Source of the DNA: Kribbella steppae
GTDB taxonomy: Bacteria > Actinomycetota > Actinomycetes > Propionibacteriales > Kribbellaceae
Direction: 5' to 3'
DNA length: 64,000 nucleotides
Assembly: GCF_004342025.1 (NCBI RefSeq)
Contig: NZ_SLWN01000009.1
Span: 248,001-312,000, forward strand
Shown: positions 36,944-45,810 of the stretch, in pieces
Layout of the letters: every line of letters begins with the position of its first letter
Numbering within the stretch: the stretch's first letter is position 1
Made by a program: the position numbers and the translations under genes
Notes under the pieces: generated by a model
What the model saw: the letters and a program-made list of their open reading frames with translations, nothing else
What the model was told of the DNA's origin: nothing
Database searches by the model: none

Positions 36944-38308
36944 ATGTCGATCCTCTCCATCCTCGAGCCTGCCAGTACGACGACGCTGCGGCCGACGGTC
37001 GCCCGGCTCGCCACCGGCAGCATCCCCGCCACGGTCGGGTCGGACCTGCTGGTCCCGCTGGCCGACGGCCGGGTCACTGACTACGCCAACTTCGACCACG
37101 GGGCCAGCGCGCCGTGCCTGGAGTCGGTCCGCGCCAGCGTCGAAGCGGCACTGCCGTCGTACGCGTCGGTGCACCGCGGCAACGGGTACGCGTCCCGCAT
37201 CACCACCCAGTGGTACGAGCGGGCGCGCGCCGAACTGCACGCCTTCGTCGGCGCCCGTGCGGACGACCAGGTGATCTTCACCCGGCAGACGACCGACGCG
37301 CTCAACCTGCTCGCCCATGCGGTGCCCGCGGACGCCACCGTGATCGTGTTCGAGTCCGAGCACCACGCCGCGCTCCTCCCCTGGCCGGCCGAGCGGACCA
37401 TCCGGCTGGCCGCGCCGGCGAGTCAGAGCGAGGCTGTCACCAGCGTCGCCGACGCGCTGCGCGAAGCACCCGAGGGCCCGCGGCTCGTCGTCGTCACCGG
37501 CGCGTCCAACGTCACCGGCGAGATCTTCCCGATCGCGGAGATCGCTGCCGTCGCCAAGGCCCACGGCGCCCGGGTCTGCCTCGACGCCGCGCAGCTCGCC
37601 CCGCACCGGCCGGTCGACATCGCCACGCTCGACGTCGACTGGGTCGCGCTGTCCGGCCACAAGCTCTACGCCCCGTACGGCGCCGGCGCCCTGATCGGCC
37701 GTGCGGACTGGCTGGACGCCACTGAGCCCTACCTGTACGGCGGCGGCGCCACCACCGCGGTCACCAACGACCTGGTGGTCTGGGCGACCGGACCGGCCCG
37801 GCACGAGGGCGGCTCCCCCAACGTCATCGGCGCGATCGCGCTGGCCTCGGCCTGTGCGGCGATCAGCAAGCATCGCGACGCGATCGAGCAGCACGAGCGC
37901 AGCCTGCTCGCCCGGCTCCGTACCGGTCTCGCTCAGATCCCCGGCGTCACGACGTACTCGATCTTCGGTCAGGAGGCGGACCGCGTCGGCACGGTGTGTT
38001 TCACCGTCGCCGGGTTGACCTCGACCCTGGTGTCCGCGGCGCTGAGCGCGGAGTACGGGATCGGTGTCCGCGACGGCAAGTTCTGTGCGCACCCGCTGGT
38101 CGGCCACCTCCTCGCCGACTCCCCCGAGCACGGCACGGCCATCCGGGCGAGCCTCGGCCTCGGGACGACGCGTGAGCACGTCGACCGTCTCGTCAACGCC
38201 GTACGGGCGCTGGCCACCAGCGGACCGCGGTCGGAGTACGAGGAGTCCGCGCACGGCTGTCAGCCGGCCAACGACCCTCGTGATCTCCAAGCCCCGCGGA
38301 TCTGGTGA
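36944..38308 (+). CDS. Class V aminotransferase, cysteine-desulfurase-like (SufS/Csd type)
   Basis: 454 residues, PLP-dependent. Landmarks are ANFDHGASAPCLESV, SYASVHRGNGYASR, FTRQTTDALNLLAHAV, ARVCLDAAQLAPHRPVDI (Asp and Gln on PLP), SGHKLYAPYGAGALIG (the Schiff-base Lys) and GVRDGKFCAHPL, whose Cys sits where SufS/Csd enzymes hold the persulfide-forming residue. It may release sulfur from cysteine or act on a related substrate. GGGAG (36932-36936) is the ribosome site, immediately after the SAM riboswitch, so it is probably switched off when SAM is plentiful. A polar 40-residue C-terminal tail is unusual. Confidence 0.88.
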   Translation: MSILSILEPASTTTLRPTVARLATGSIPATVGSDLLVPLADGRVTDYANFDHGASAPCLESVRASVEAALPSYASVHRGNGYASRITTQWYERARAELHAFVGARADDQVIFTRQTTDALNLLAHAVPADATVIVFESEHHAALLPWPAERTIRLAAPASQSEAVTSVADALREAPEGPRLVVVTGASNVTGEIFPIAEIAAVAKAHGARVCLDAAQLAPHRPVDIATLDVDWVALSGHKLYAPYGAGALIGRADWLDATEPYLYGGGATTAVTNDLVVWATGPARHEGGSPNVIGAIALASACAAISKHRDAIEQHERSLLARLRTGLAQIPGVTTYSIFGQEADRVGTVCFTVAGLTSTLVSAALSAEYGIGVRDGKFCAHPLVGHLLADSPEHGTAIRASLGLGTTREHVDRLVNAVRALATSGPRSEYEESAHGCQPANDPRDLQAPRIW

Positions 38309-38349
38309 CCACACGCCCCAGGGTGACAACACGCGCCCAGGCAGCCCTC

Positions 38350-40419
38350 CTACTGCTCAGGAGGAACCAGACCTACGTGGTGAGCAGCGAACGCCAGTAG
38401 GTCCGCCCACTCCGACGCGACCATCGCGGCGGGTTTGCCGAAGCCGTGACCGGTGTTGACCTCGATCCGGGTCAAGACGGGTCCGGGATCGGACTCCGCC
38501 GAGGACTGGGCATGCTGCAACGCGGCGATGAACTTGTGACTGTGCAGCGGCACCACCCGGTCGTCGTGGTCACCGGTGACCACGAGGGTCGCCGGGTACG
38601 CCGTACCGTCGCGCAACCGATGCAGTGGCGAGTAGGCCAGCAGATCCTCGAACTGCTCCGCATCGTCCGGGTGCCCGAAGTCGGAGGCCCATGCGGCTCC
38701 CACTGTGAACAGGTGGAACCGGAGCATGTCCATGACGCCGACGCCCGGCAATGCGGCCGCGAACAGGTCCGGGCGCTGCGTCATCGCGGCACCGACCAGC
38801 AGACCGCCGTTGCTGCGGCCGTGAAGGGCCAGCTGCGACGGAGTGGTCACGCCGGTGTCCCGCAGGTGCTCTGCCACGGCGATGACGTCGTCGAACACGT
38901 TCTGCTTGTTCTTCAGTCGTCCGGCCTCGTGCCAGTCGCTGCCGTACTCACCACCGCCGCGCAGGTTCGCGATCACCAGCACACCGCCTGCTGCCAGCCA
39001 CGCCGGCCAGCCCGGCCGGTACTCGGCCAGGATCGGAATGCGGAAGCCGCCGTACCCGTAGAGCATGGTCGGACGGGGTGACGAGAAGTCCAGGTCGGAG
39101 CGGGTGATGACGAAGTACGGCACCTCGCGACCGGGCTCGAGCCGCCGCTCGACCGTGATCGTCGGCGACGTGAACCCACCCGACCCGCGGACGAGTTCGG
39201 GCAGCGCACGTACGTCGCCGGACGAGGCCGAGACGAGGTACGAGAGCGTCGGGTCCGTGGCGGTCGACAGGCCGACGAAGATGTCGTCGTACTCCGGTGA
39301 AGCGTTCAGACCGACCACTCCCCCGCCCGGCGCATCCACGACGCGCGCACCGGAGCCGTCCAGCGCGTACAACGTCAGCACCGGCTGCGCATCCACGAGC
39401 GTCAACGTCGCCAGCCCGGCAGCCGTACCGCGGACCGCCTGCAGGGTGTTCGAACCCTCCGGGATCAGGTCAGTGAACTGCCCATCGAGAGACGCGAGCA
39501 CCACACGACCACGAGGAGCGTCACGATCGGTCCGCAGTACGAACTGATCCCCGGACATCCGCACGAACGCGATCTCGTCGTCGAACGAGTCGACCACCTT
39601 GACCGGCTCGCCGAGCCCGTCGGAGGTGATCGGAAAGACCCACAGCCGGGTGGCAGGGTCGGTGCCTTCGGTGATGTGGACGACGAGATAGCGGTCGTCC
39701 TCGGACATCTCGGGCGTGATGAAGTAGCGGTCGTTGTCCGGGAAGTTGAGCACCAGCTCGTCCTCGGACTGCGACGTACCGACCTTGTGCAGCATCAGCC
39801 GGCCGCCGGCGAGCGTCTTCGTCTCGGTGCCCTCACTGCGACCGCTCGCCGGGTAATGCAGGTAGAGGTACGCCGAACTGTCCGGCAACCAGGTGGCCTC
39901 GCAGAACTTGGCCCCCGTCACCTCGTCGTCCACAGGCGTGGCGGTGGCGATGTCGAGCAGCCGGAACGTCGTCCAGTCGCTGCCGCTCTCGTTGATGCCG
40001 TAAGCGAAGTACTTGCCGTCAGGGCTGACCGTGAACGATCCCAGCGAGTCGGTGCCGTCGGCGGACAGCGTGTTCGGATCGATCAGCACCCGGCCGGCGG
40101 AGAGCAGTTCGTCGAGGGACTCGGCGACGTACACGACGTCCTGCGCCTGCGTGCCGTCGTTCCGGCCGACGAAGTACCAGCCGGACTTCCGCACCGGTAC
40201 GCCGGCCCGCGGCCGGGCCAGGATCGCGGACATCGTGCGCTGGAACCAGCCCCGCTCCGCATACCCGGACAGCTCCGCCTCGGTGAACTCGTTCTGCCTG
40301 CGGACCCAGTCGACGGTGTCGGGTGAGTCGGGGTCTTCCAGCCAGCGGTACGGATCGGCGATCTGATGCCCGTGCAGCGTCTCGACCACATCGTCGCGGC
40401 GGCTCTCCGGATAGGTCAT
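38350..40419 (-). CDS. Prolyl oligopeptidase family serine peptidase (S9A)
   Basis: 689 residues, the usual length for prolyl oligopeptidase. The N-terminus DPYRWLEDPDSPDTVDWV and a seven-bladed propeller precede the hydrolase domain. The catalytic residues are Ser in LHGRSNGGLLVGA, Asp in VTGDHDDRVVPLH and His in NTGHGFGKP. YGYGGFRIP and ANLRGGGEYGSDWH are diagnostic. There is no signal peptide, so it acts on short proline-containing peptides in the cytosol. It starts 6 bp from an independent TetR gene end and is probably transcribed after it. Confidence 0.95.
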   Translation of the reverse strand: MTYPESRRDDVVETLHGHQIADPYRWLEDPDSPDTVDWVRRQNEFTEAELSGYAERGWFQRTMSAILARPRAGVPVRKSGWYFVGRNDGTQAQDVVYVAESLDELLSAGRVLIDPNTLSADGTDSLGSFTVSPDGKYFAYGINESGSDWTTFRLLDIATATPVDDEVTGAKFCEATWLPDSSAYLYLHYPASGRSEGTETKTLAGGRLMLHKVGTSQSEDELVLNFPDNDRYFITPEMSEDDRYLVVHITEGTDPATRLWVFPITSDGLGEPVKVVDSFDDEIAFVRMSGDQFVLRTDRDAPRGRVVLASLDGQFTDLIPEGSNTLQAVRGTAAGLATLTLVDAQPVLTLYALDGSGARVVDAPGGGVVGLNASPEYDDIFVGLSTATDPTLSYLVSASSGDVRALPELVRGSGGFTSPTITVERRLEPGREVPYFVITRSDLDFSSPRPTMLYGYGGFRIPILAEYRPGWPAWLAAGGVLVIANLRGGGEYGSDWHEAGRLKNKQNVFDDVIAVAEHLRDTGVTTPSQLALHGRSNGGLLVGAAMTQRPDLFAAALPGVGVMDMLRFHLFTVGAAWASDFGHPDDAEQFEDLLAYSPLHRLRDGTAYPATLVVTGDHDDRVVPLHSHKFIAALQHAQSSAESDPGPVLTRIEVNTGHGFGKPAAMVASEWADLLAFAAHHVGLVPPEQ

Positions 40420-40429
40420 GCGGACAAAC

Positions 40430-40975
40430 CTAACCGGCGAGTGCGACTTTCAGCAGAAGTTCGTACGTCGGCCGGGGATCGACGTCATCGTGACGAGCGA
40501 TCCGATGCAGGATCAGGCCTTCGGAGGCGGCCGCGATCGCCCGGGCCGCCTCGCGGGGGTCGGGTGCCCCGAGCTCGGCCAGCGCTGCGGTGGCGGTCCC
40601 CTCGATCGCCTCGCGGCCGCGCGACAGCGCCTCCCGGACGACCGGGTCGTGGCTGCCCTCCAGGAACAGGATCAGCCGCGCGGTCGTCCGCACGCGATTG
40701 ATCCGGGTGAGGTAGTCGAACAGACCGCACATCGTGTCGACGAACTCCTCGGCCGTGGCCGGGTTGAACGCCGTACCGAGCGCCTGGTTCTCGCTCTCGG
40801 CGATCCGGTCGGCCACCCCGGTCAGCAGCGCGGCACGAGTCCGGAAGTAGTTCGAGGTCGAGCCCTTCGGCAGGCCGGCCTTGTCGTCGACGCGCGCGTG
40901 AGTAAGGGCGCGTAACCCTTCGGTGCCGAGCAGTTCGATGGCGGCGTCCAGGGCGCGGACACGCGTTGGCGTCAT
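40430..40975 (-). CDS. TetR family regulator
   Basis: 181 residues. The HTH is VRALDAAIELLGTEGLRALTHARVDDKAGLPKGSTSNYFRTRAALL, with the typical GxxxxT..Y.F helix ends. The C-terminal domain resembles QacR/YcdC-like ligand pockets. ATG 40975 lies 6 bp after a -10 TATAGT on the minus strand (40982-40987), implying a leaderless transcript. The same DNA is one of two near-identical palindromes in the 66-bp divergent promoter, so it most likely represses itself and the hydrolase. Confidence 0.92.
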   Translation of the reverse strand: MTPTRVRALDAAIELLGTEGLRALTHARVDDKAGLPKGSTSNYFRTRAALLTGVADRIAESENQALGTAFNPATAEEFVDTMCGLFDYLTRINRVRTTARLILFLEGSHDPVVREALSRGREAIEGTATAALAELGAPDPREAARAIAAASEGLILHRIARHDDVDPRPTYELLLKVALAG

Positions 40976-40981
40976 CCGGTC

Positions 40982-41029
40982 ACTATAGACGTAGTGCCAA
41001 AGTCTAGCGCCGACTACTATGATCGTAGT
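40982..41029. promoter_or_regulatory. Paired TetR operators over two divergent -10 boxes
   Basis: ACTATAGACGTAGT (40982-40995) and ACTATGATCGTAGT (41016-41029) are 11/14 identical and each nearly palindromic (ACTA...TAGT). The first covers the minus-strand -10 TATAGT of tetR; the second covers the plus-strand -10 TATGAT (41018-41023) of the hydrolase. Centres are 34 bp apart. Confidence 0.78.
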
Positions 41030-41041
41030 ACCGTCGGTGGC

Positions 41042-41896
41042 ATGCTTCCGACACTCGATGGGGTGACCCACACCTTCGTCGACCTGCCTGGACTCCGGAT
41101 GCATGTGACCGAAGCCGGCAGCGGCGAACCTGTCCTGATGCTCCACGATTTTCTGCAGCACTGGTGGGAATGGCGCGACGTCATTCCCACAGTCGCTCAG
41201 CACTACCGTGTGATCTGCCCCGACCTGCGTGGCGCCGGCTGGACCGACGCACCGCGCGACGGGTACACCGCCGACCAGTTGCTCGCCGACCTCCTCGCGC
41301 TGCTGGATGCGCTGAACCTCGATCGGGTGCGCCTGATCGCGCACGACTGGTCCGGGATCGTCGTGTACCTGCTGTGCCTGCAGCATCCGGAGCGCGTCCG
41401 CGACCACGTGTCGATCGCGATCCCGCCGCCGTACATCGACTTCGACGGCGCGATGATGCGTAGCCTCCTGCGGCACGCCTGGTTCAACCTCGTCGTACCG
41501 GTGCCGGGGCTCGGTCCGTGGGCGTTACGCGGGTGGCTGACGCGCCACCTGCTGACGGGGTTCACCACCGGGTTGAGCGACGAGGACAGGGAGATCTTCG
41601 CCGAACGGGCGCGGCAACCGGAGCGCGCCCTGGCCGGGTCTGCGCTGTACCGGCATTTCATCCAGCCGACCGGAACGGCGATGCTGCGCGGTAAGTACAA
41701 AGACCAGCGTCTGACCACGCGGACCCTGGTGTTACTCGGCGCCGACGACCCGAACGTGCGGCTCGAGTTCCTGCACGGTTACGAGCCGTACGTCGACGAC
41801 CTGCGCATCGAGGTCGTCGACGAGGCGTCCCACTTCGTCGTCGACGATCAGCCTGCCGAGGTCACCAAGCGAGTCATGGAGTTCTTCGGACGCTGA
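41042..41896 (+). CDS. Alpha/beta hydrolase, epoxide-hydrolase/haloalkane-dehalogenase-like
   Basis: 284 residues with the alpha/beta-hydrolase fold. It has the oxyanion-region HDFLQHWWEWRDVIP, DLRGAGWTDAP, the nucleophile elbow LIAHDWSGIVVY (Asp nucleophile, as in epoxide hydrolases and dehalogenases), an acid in LLGADDPNVRL and His in DEASHFVVDDQP. The Asp nucleophile argues against a plain esterase. The substrate is probably the inducer, or related to the inducer, of the divergent TetR. ATG 41042 follows GGTGG; the longer frame from 40994 would begin upstream of its promoter. Confidence 0.9.
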   Translation: MLPTLDGVTHTFVDLPGLRMHVTEAGSGEPVLMLHDFLQHWWEWRDVIPTVAQHYRVICPDLRGAGWTDAPRDGYTADQLLADLLALLDALNLDRVRLIAHDWSGIVVYLLCLQHPERVRDHVSIAIPPPYIDFDGAMMRSLLRHAWFNLVVPVPGLGPWALRGWLTRHLLTGFTTGLSDEDREIFAERARQPERALAGSALYRHFIQPTGTAMLRGKYKDQRLTTRTLVLLGADDPNVRLEFLHGYEPYVDDLRIEVVDEASHFVVDDQPAEVTKRVMEFFGR

Positions 41897-41910
41897 GCGT
41901 CGTACCCACC

Positions 41911-41948
41911 GGCCCCGGTGGGCGGCATCCCGCACAGGCGCCGGGGCC
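41911..41948. terminator. Hairpin between convergent hydrolase and phoD genes
   Basis: GGCCCCGG (41911-41918) pairs with CCGGGGCC (41941-41948), extended by a G-U and a G-C pair. It lies 15 bp after the hydrolase stop and 20 bp from the phoD stop. There is no U-tract, as usual in high-GC actinobacteria. Probably a bidirectional terminator. Confidence 0.6.
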
Positions 41949-41967
41949 AGTGAGTACGACGAGGCCC

Positions 41968-43494
41968 TCAGTGGCGGGCCGGGTGGATGTCCTTGGTCCA
42001 GAGGACCGTGCCGTAGAGGTCGCGCAGTGACGCGGTGAAGACGCCGGTCCGCGGGTCGATGTCGACGTGACCGAAGAACTGGTTGCCGCCGCTCGGCGGC
42101 TGGTTCGGGAAGTCGGCCGCCTTGACGAACTCGACCTTCGGCCCGAACGTCGAGTCCAGCGAGTTCGGGCCGAACGTGCCTGCGTTGATCGGCCCGGCGA
42201 CGAGTTCCCAGAACGGGTCGAAGTCGGTGAAGGCCGCGCGCGACGGGTCGTAGTGGTGGGCAGCGCAGTAGTGCACGTCCGCGGTCAGCCAGATCGTGTT
42301 GCGAACCTTGCGCCGCTTGAACTGGCTCAGCACCCAGGCGAGCTCGTGCTCGCGACCGCCCGGCGCACCGGGCAGACCGTTGGCGACCGCCTCGATCTCG
42401 GTCCCGTCCGGGACGAGCAGACCGATCGGCATGTCACTGGCGATCACCTTCCAGGTCGCCTTCGACCTGGCGACCTCGCGGACCAGCCACTCGGCCTGCT
42501 CCTCGCCCAGGATCGCGACCTCGCCGGCGACACCCGGCTTCGGGTTGGCGTCGCGGTACGTCCGCATGTCGAGGCAGAAGATGTCTACCAGCGGGCCGTA
42601 GCTCACCTTGCGGTAGATCCGGCCCCGACCTGCCGTGTGCTCCATCGGCAGGTACTCCAGGAACGCCTTCCGCGCCCGGGCCGCGAGTACGTCGACCCGC
42701 TTCTCGGTGTAGCGGTCGTCGGCCAGGATCTCGCCCGGATACCAGTTGTTGACCGTCTCGTGGTCGTCCCACTGGCTGATGATCGGTACGTCGGCGTACA
42801 GCGCCCGGACGTTGTCGTCGAGCAGGTTGTACTTGTACCGGCCGCGGTACTCGGCCAGCGTCTCGGCGACCTTCGAGACCTCCTCGGTCACCACGTTCTT
42901 CCACACGGTGCCGTCGGCAACCTTCACCTCGGCCGCGATCGGGCCGTCGGCGTAGATGTTGTCCCCGGAGTGCAGGAAGAAGTCCGGCCGGGTGTCATGC
43001 ATCGCCTTGTACGCCGCCATGCCGCCGAGCTCGGGGTTGATCCCGTAGCCCTGCCCCGCGGTGTCGCCGGTCCACACGAACGAGAGTCCGCGGTTGCGTC
43101 CCGGCGTACTGAACGAACCCTCGAGCGACTGGCCGCGGCGGCCGTCGCTGTCCTCGAACGAGATCCGGTAGTCGTACCGCTGGCCCGGGCGCAGGCCCTT
43201 CAGCGGCAGCTGCGCGGTGTAGTCGTCGTCGGGACCGGTGACCGGACCCCGCAGCCGGATCGCCCGGTCGAACCGGCCGTGGCTGGTCAGGTCGACGACG
43301 AGGCGGGCGCAGCGATCGGTCCGGGACCAGACGACGGCGGAGTTCGAGGTCACGTCGCCGGACATGATCCCGGACGGCAGCCCGGGACGGTCCCGACGGA
43401 CGAGGTTCGGCGTCGCGGCGGCTACCCCGGGTACTGCGAGGGACGCGCCGGCGACGGTGGATGCGGCCAGGAGCTGGCGGCGGCTCAAGTTCAT
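41968..43494 (-). CDS. phoD: Tat-exported alkaline phosphatase D (PhoD)
   Basis: 508 residues. The N-terminus MNLSRRQLLAAS followed by a hydrophobic stretch and AxA cleavage site is a Tat signal. The PhoD N-terminal beta domain is followed by the metallophosphoesterase: FVWTGDTAGQGYG, FFLHSGDNIYADGP, SQWDDHETVNNWYPGE and WLTADVHYCAAHHYDP hold the Fe/Ca-binding Asp, Asn, Glu and His residues. It releases phosphate from phosphodiesters and monoesters outside the cell. The frame extends upstream past the signal and was cut at ATG 43494. Confidence 0.95.
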   Translation of the reverse strand: MNLSRRQLLAASTVAGASLAVPGVAAATPNLVRRDRPGLPSGIMSGDVTSNSAVVWSRTDRCARLVVDLTSHGRFDRAIRLRGPVTGPDDDYTAQLPLKGLRPGQRYDYRISFEDSDGRRGQSLEGSFSTPGRNRGLSFVWTGDTAGQGYGINPELGGMAAYKAMHDTRPDFFLHSGDNIYADGPIAAEVKVADGTVWKNVVTEEVSKVAETLAEYRGRYKYNLLDDNVRALYADVPIISQWDDHETVNNWYPGEILADDRYTEKRVDVLAARARKAFLEYLPMEHTAGRGRIYRKVSYGPLVDIFCLDMRTYRDANPKPGVAGEVAILGEEQAEWLVREVARSKATWKVIASDMPIGLLVPDGTEIEAVANGLPGAPGGREHELAWVLSQFKRRKVRNTIWLTADVHYCAAHHYDPSRAAFTDFDPFWELVAGPINAGTFGPNSLDSTFGPKVEFVKAADFPNQPPSGGNQFFGHVDIDPRTGVFTASLRDLYGTVLWTKDIHPARH

Positions 43495-43653
43495 GATCCG
43501 AAGGTGCGCTCCCCCGGTGACGGTCAGGTGACGACGGGGCGAACGACCTGACAAATCGATCCAGGTCGGGCGAGGCAGTCGCGTTGCGCGCGATATTTTC
43601 GTCGTGGCCGACCCGGCCGACACTCCGACTGGATGCGTGCTGCGGTCGGGCAT

Positions 43654-43744
43654 GGTTCGGTTGACCCTCAGCCACCCTTCTCGTGGCGCTGCCCCGGATC
43701 CGGTAGCGCATCTCGACCGATGCACTCCAGGACGGGGTATTCCG
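43654..43744 (+). promoter_or_regulatory. Duplicated leader/promoter element, copy 1 (upstream of first desaturase)
   Basis: This ~90-bp segment is nearly identical to 45721-45810 before the second desaturase, beginning at GGTTCGGTTGAC and running to the start codon. It holds two short hairpins: GCCAC-N7-GTGGC (43671-43687) and GCATC-N6-GATGC (43708-43723). Conservation of non-coding DNA at this level between paralogues implies a regulatory role. Confidence 0.8.
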
Positions 43745-44824
43745 ATGTCACAGCTGGTTGCCGATGACGCGCACCCGCGGGGACCGCAGCAGCGGCACGC
43801 GAGCCTCTACACCGACCTCTTGCAGACCGTGCGTGAACTGGGCCTGATGCGGCGGCGTCATGGCTACTACTTCACCCGGATCGGGCTGGTACTCGCGGCC
43901 CTGGCGGCCGTCGGGACCGGAGTCATCTTGCTGGGTGACTCCTGGTACCAGCTGCTGATGGCCGGTGCGCTGGCCCTGGTGCTCACGCAGGTTGCGTTCC
44001 TCAGCCATGACAGCGCACACCGGCAGATCTTCCACTCCGCCGCCTGGAACGACTGGACCGCGCGCCTCCTGGCCAGCGGTCTCGCCGGGATGAGTGTCAC
44101 CTGGTGGCGGAACAAGCACAGCAAGCACCACAACGCGCCCAACCAGCTGGGCAAGGACCCCGACATCGACATCGGGGTGATCGCCTTCACTCCCGAGGCG
44201 GTGGGCAGGCGCCGCGGCCTGGTCAAGTGGTTCGGCGACCGCCAAGGATGGTTCTTCTTCCCGCTGCTGACGCTGGAGGGGCTGAGCCTGCACGTGGCCA
44301 GTCTTCGGCACTTGCTGCGGCGCAAGGCGACCCGGCTGGAGCGGATCGAGGCCGCGATCGTACTCACCAGGCTCAGTGGCTATGTGGCCGTCCTGCTCAT
44401 CCTGTTGCCGGTCGGCAAGGCCAGCGCCTTCCTGGGCATTCAGCTGGCGATCTTCGGGATCTGCCTGGGCGCATCGTTCGCCCCGAACCACAAGGGCATG
44501 CCGCTGGTGCCGGCGACGATGAAGCTGGACTTCTTACGCCGCCAGGTGCTGATGTCGCGCAACATCCGCGGTGGGGTGCTGGTGGACTTCGGGATGGGCG
44601 GACTGAACTACCAGATCGAGCATCACCTGTTTCCGAGCATGCCCCGGCCATCACTCAAGAAGGTGCAGCCGATCGTGCGGGAGCACTGCGCGCGGCATGG
44701 AGTGCCGTACACCGAGGTCGGCCTGTTCACGTCGTACCGGATCGTCATCGACTACCTGAACAACGTCGGCCTGCGGGCCCGCGACCCGTTCCAGTGCCCG
44801 CTCGTCATGCAGTACCGGAACTGA
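43745..44824 (+). CDS. Membrane fatty acid desaturase, copy 1
   Basis: 359 residues. Three histidine boxes of the membrane di-iron desaturases are present: HDSAH (88-92), HSKHH (125-129) and QIEHH (late, in NYQIEHHLFPSMPRP). Hydrophobic segments flank them. QIEHH, with Gln for the first His, marks the front-end/linoleoyl-type clade. It would introduce a double bond into membrane lipid or acyl-CoA chains with O2 and a reductant. The start at ATG 43745 is set by GGACGGGG and by identity with copy 2; the upstream frame extension has no paralogue support. Confidence 0.92.
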   Translation: MSQLVADDAHPRGPQQRHASLYTDLLQTVRELGLMRRRHGYYFTRIGLVLAALAAVGTGVILLGDSWYQLLMAGALALVLTQVAFLSHDSAHRQIFHSAAWNDWTARLLASGLAGMSVTWWRNKHSKHHNAPNQLGKDPDIDIGVIAFTPEAVGRRRGLVKWFGDRQGWFFFPLLTLEGLSLHVASLRHLLRRKATRLERIEAAIVLTRLSGYVAVLLILLPVGKASAFLGIQLAIFGICLGASFAPNHKGMPLVPATMKLDFLRRQVLMSRNIRGGVLVDFGMGGLNYQIEHHLFPSMPRPSLKKVQPIVREHCARHGVPYTEVGLFTSYRIVIDYLNNVGLRARDPFQCPLVMQYRN

Positions 44825-44934
44825 CTCCGATGCCCGCCGTGGTCGGCTCGGACCGGTAGGCCGGGGTCTCACCACATCGATCCGGTGACGACCGGGCGAA
44901 CTGGGTCACCAAATCATTCACTTCCCGGCCGTGT

Positions 44935-45687
44935 GTGACGAAGATGGAAGGGCCGGCCGGGCCGAAGGGAACACAGTTGAGACGGGAACACCGCATCACC
45001 CAAGTCTTCATCGAGCTGGCCGACACGTTGGTCGACGAGTTCGACGTGGTCGACTTCCTCCACACGCTGGCCGAGGTCAGTGTCGAGTTGCTCGATGTCG
45101 ACGCCGCCGGGTTGATGCTGGCCGACGAGGACGGCGTACTGCGGGTGATGGCGTCGTCGGACGACCAGGCCGAGCTGCTGGAACTGTTCGAGCTCCAGCA
45201 GAACGAAGGCCCGTGCCCGGAGTGTTTCCGCACCGGCGCCGCGGTGGTCAACGTCGACCTGCGCCGCTGGCCCGACTTCGCCGCGGCGGCTGCGGCCGGC
45301 GGCTATGCCTCGGCCCATGCGGTGCCGTTACGCCTTCGCGGGCAGGTGATCGGCGCGCTCAATCTCTTCCGGACCAGTACGGAACCACTCGCCGACGAGG
45401 ACATCGCCCTCAGCCGGGCGCTCTCCGACATCGCCACGATCGGCCTCCTGCACGAGCGGCGGCACCGTGGTCAGCAAGTGCTGGCCGAGCAGCTCCAGCA
45501 CGCGCTCAACAGCAGGATCGTGATCGAGCAGGCAAAGGGAATGCTGGCCGAGCGGACCGGGCTGAGCCCGTCGGACGCGTTCACCGTGATGCGTTCGTAC
45601 GCACGAGGCACGGGCCAGGGCTTGAGCATGGTGGCGCACGGCGTACTCGACGGCACTCTCGACACGTCTGCGCTGCTCACTCGTTAG
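44935..45687 (+). CDS. GAF-ANTAR protein, RNA-binding antiterminator type
   Basis: 250 residues. A GAF domain (residues about 22-160, ending PLRLRGQVIGALNLFR) is followed by an ANTAR domain (QLQHALNSRIVIEQAKGMLA, ERTGLSPSDAFTVMRSYARG, last 60 residues), the three-helix fold that binds paired small RNA hairpins and prevents termination. The GAF domain probably senses a ligand or redox state; no heme motif is seen. It sits between the two desaturases, each preceded by a conserved leader with two hairpins. Start GTG 44935 or ATG 44944 are both possible. Confidence 0.9.
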   Translation: MTKMEGPAGPKGTQLRREHRITQVFIELADTLVDEFDVVDFLHTLAEVSVELLDVDAAGLMLADEDGVLRVMASSDDQAELLELFELQQNEGPCPECFRTGAAVVNVDLRRWPDFAAAAAAGGYASAHAVPLRLRGQVIGALNLFRTSTEPLADEDIALSRALSDIATIGLLHERRHRGQQVLAEQLQHALNSRIVIEQAKGMLAERTGLSPSDAFTVMRSYARGTGQGLSMVAHGVLDGTLDTSALLTR

Positions 45688-45720
45688 CTGGACGACAGCT
45701 TGCGTGTGGCAGTCGGCCGT

Positions 45721-45810
45721 GGTTCCGTTGACAGTCACAGCCACCTTCTCGTGGCGCTGCCCCGGACCCGGTAGCGCATCGACCGATGCACTCCGGACTG
45801 GGGCGTTCTC
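45721..45810 (+). promoter_or_regulatory. Duplicated leader/promoter element, copy 2 (upstream of second desaturase)
   Basis: Copy of the element at 43654. GGTTCCGTTGAC opens it; the hairpins here are GCCAC-CTTCTC-GTGGC (45740-45755, six-base loop) and GCATC-GACC-GATGC (45776-45789). Loop lengths differ between copies while stems are kept. Confidence 0.8.

Noticed and set aside
43671-43723. Calling the desaturase leader hairpins a confirmed ANTAR target
   Set aside because: The loop sequences lack the A1/G4 pattern and one loop has seven bases, so only a hypothesis is justified.
43604-43744. N-terminal extension of the first desaturase from 43604
   Set aside because: The second copy has no matching frame there, and the DNA is the conserved leader; the start is ATG 43745.
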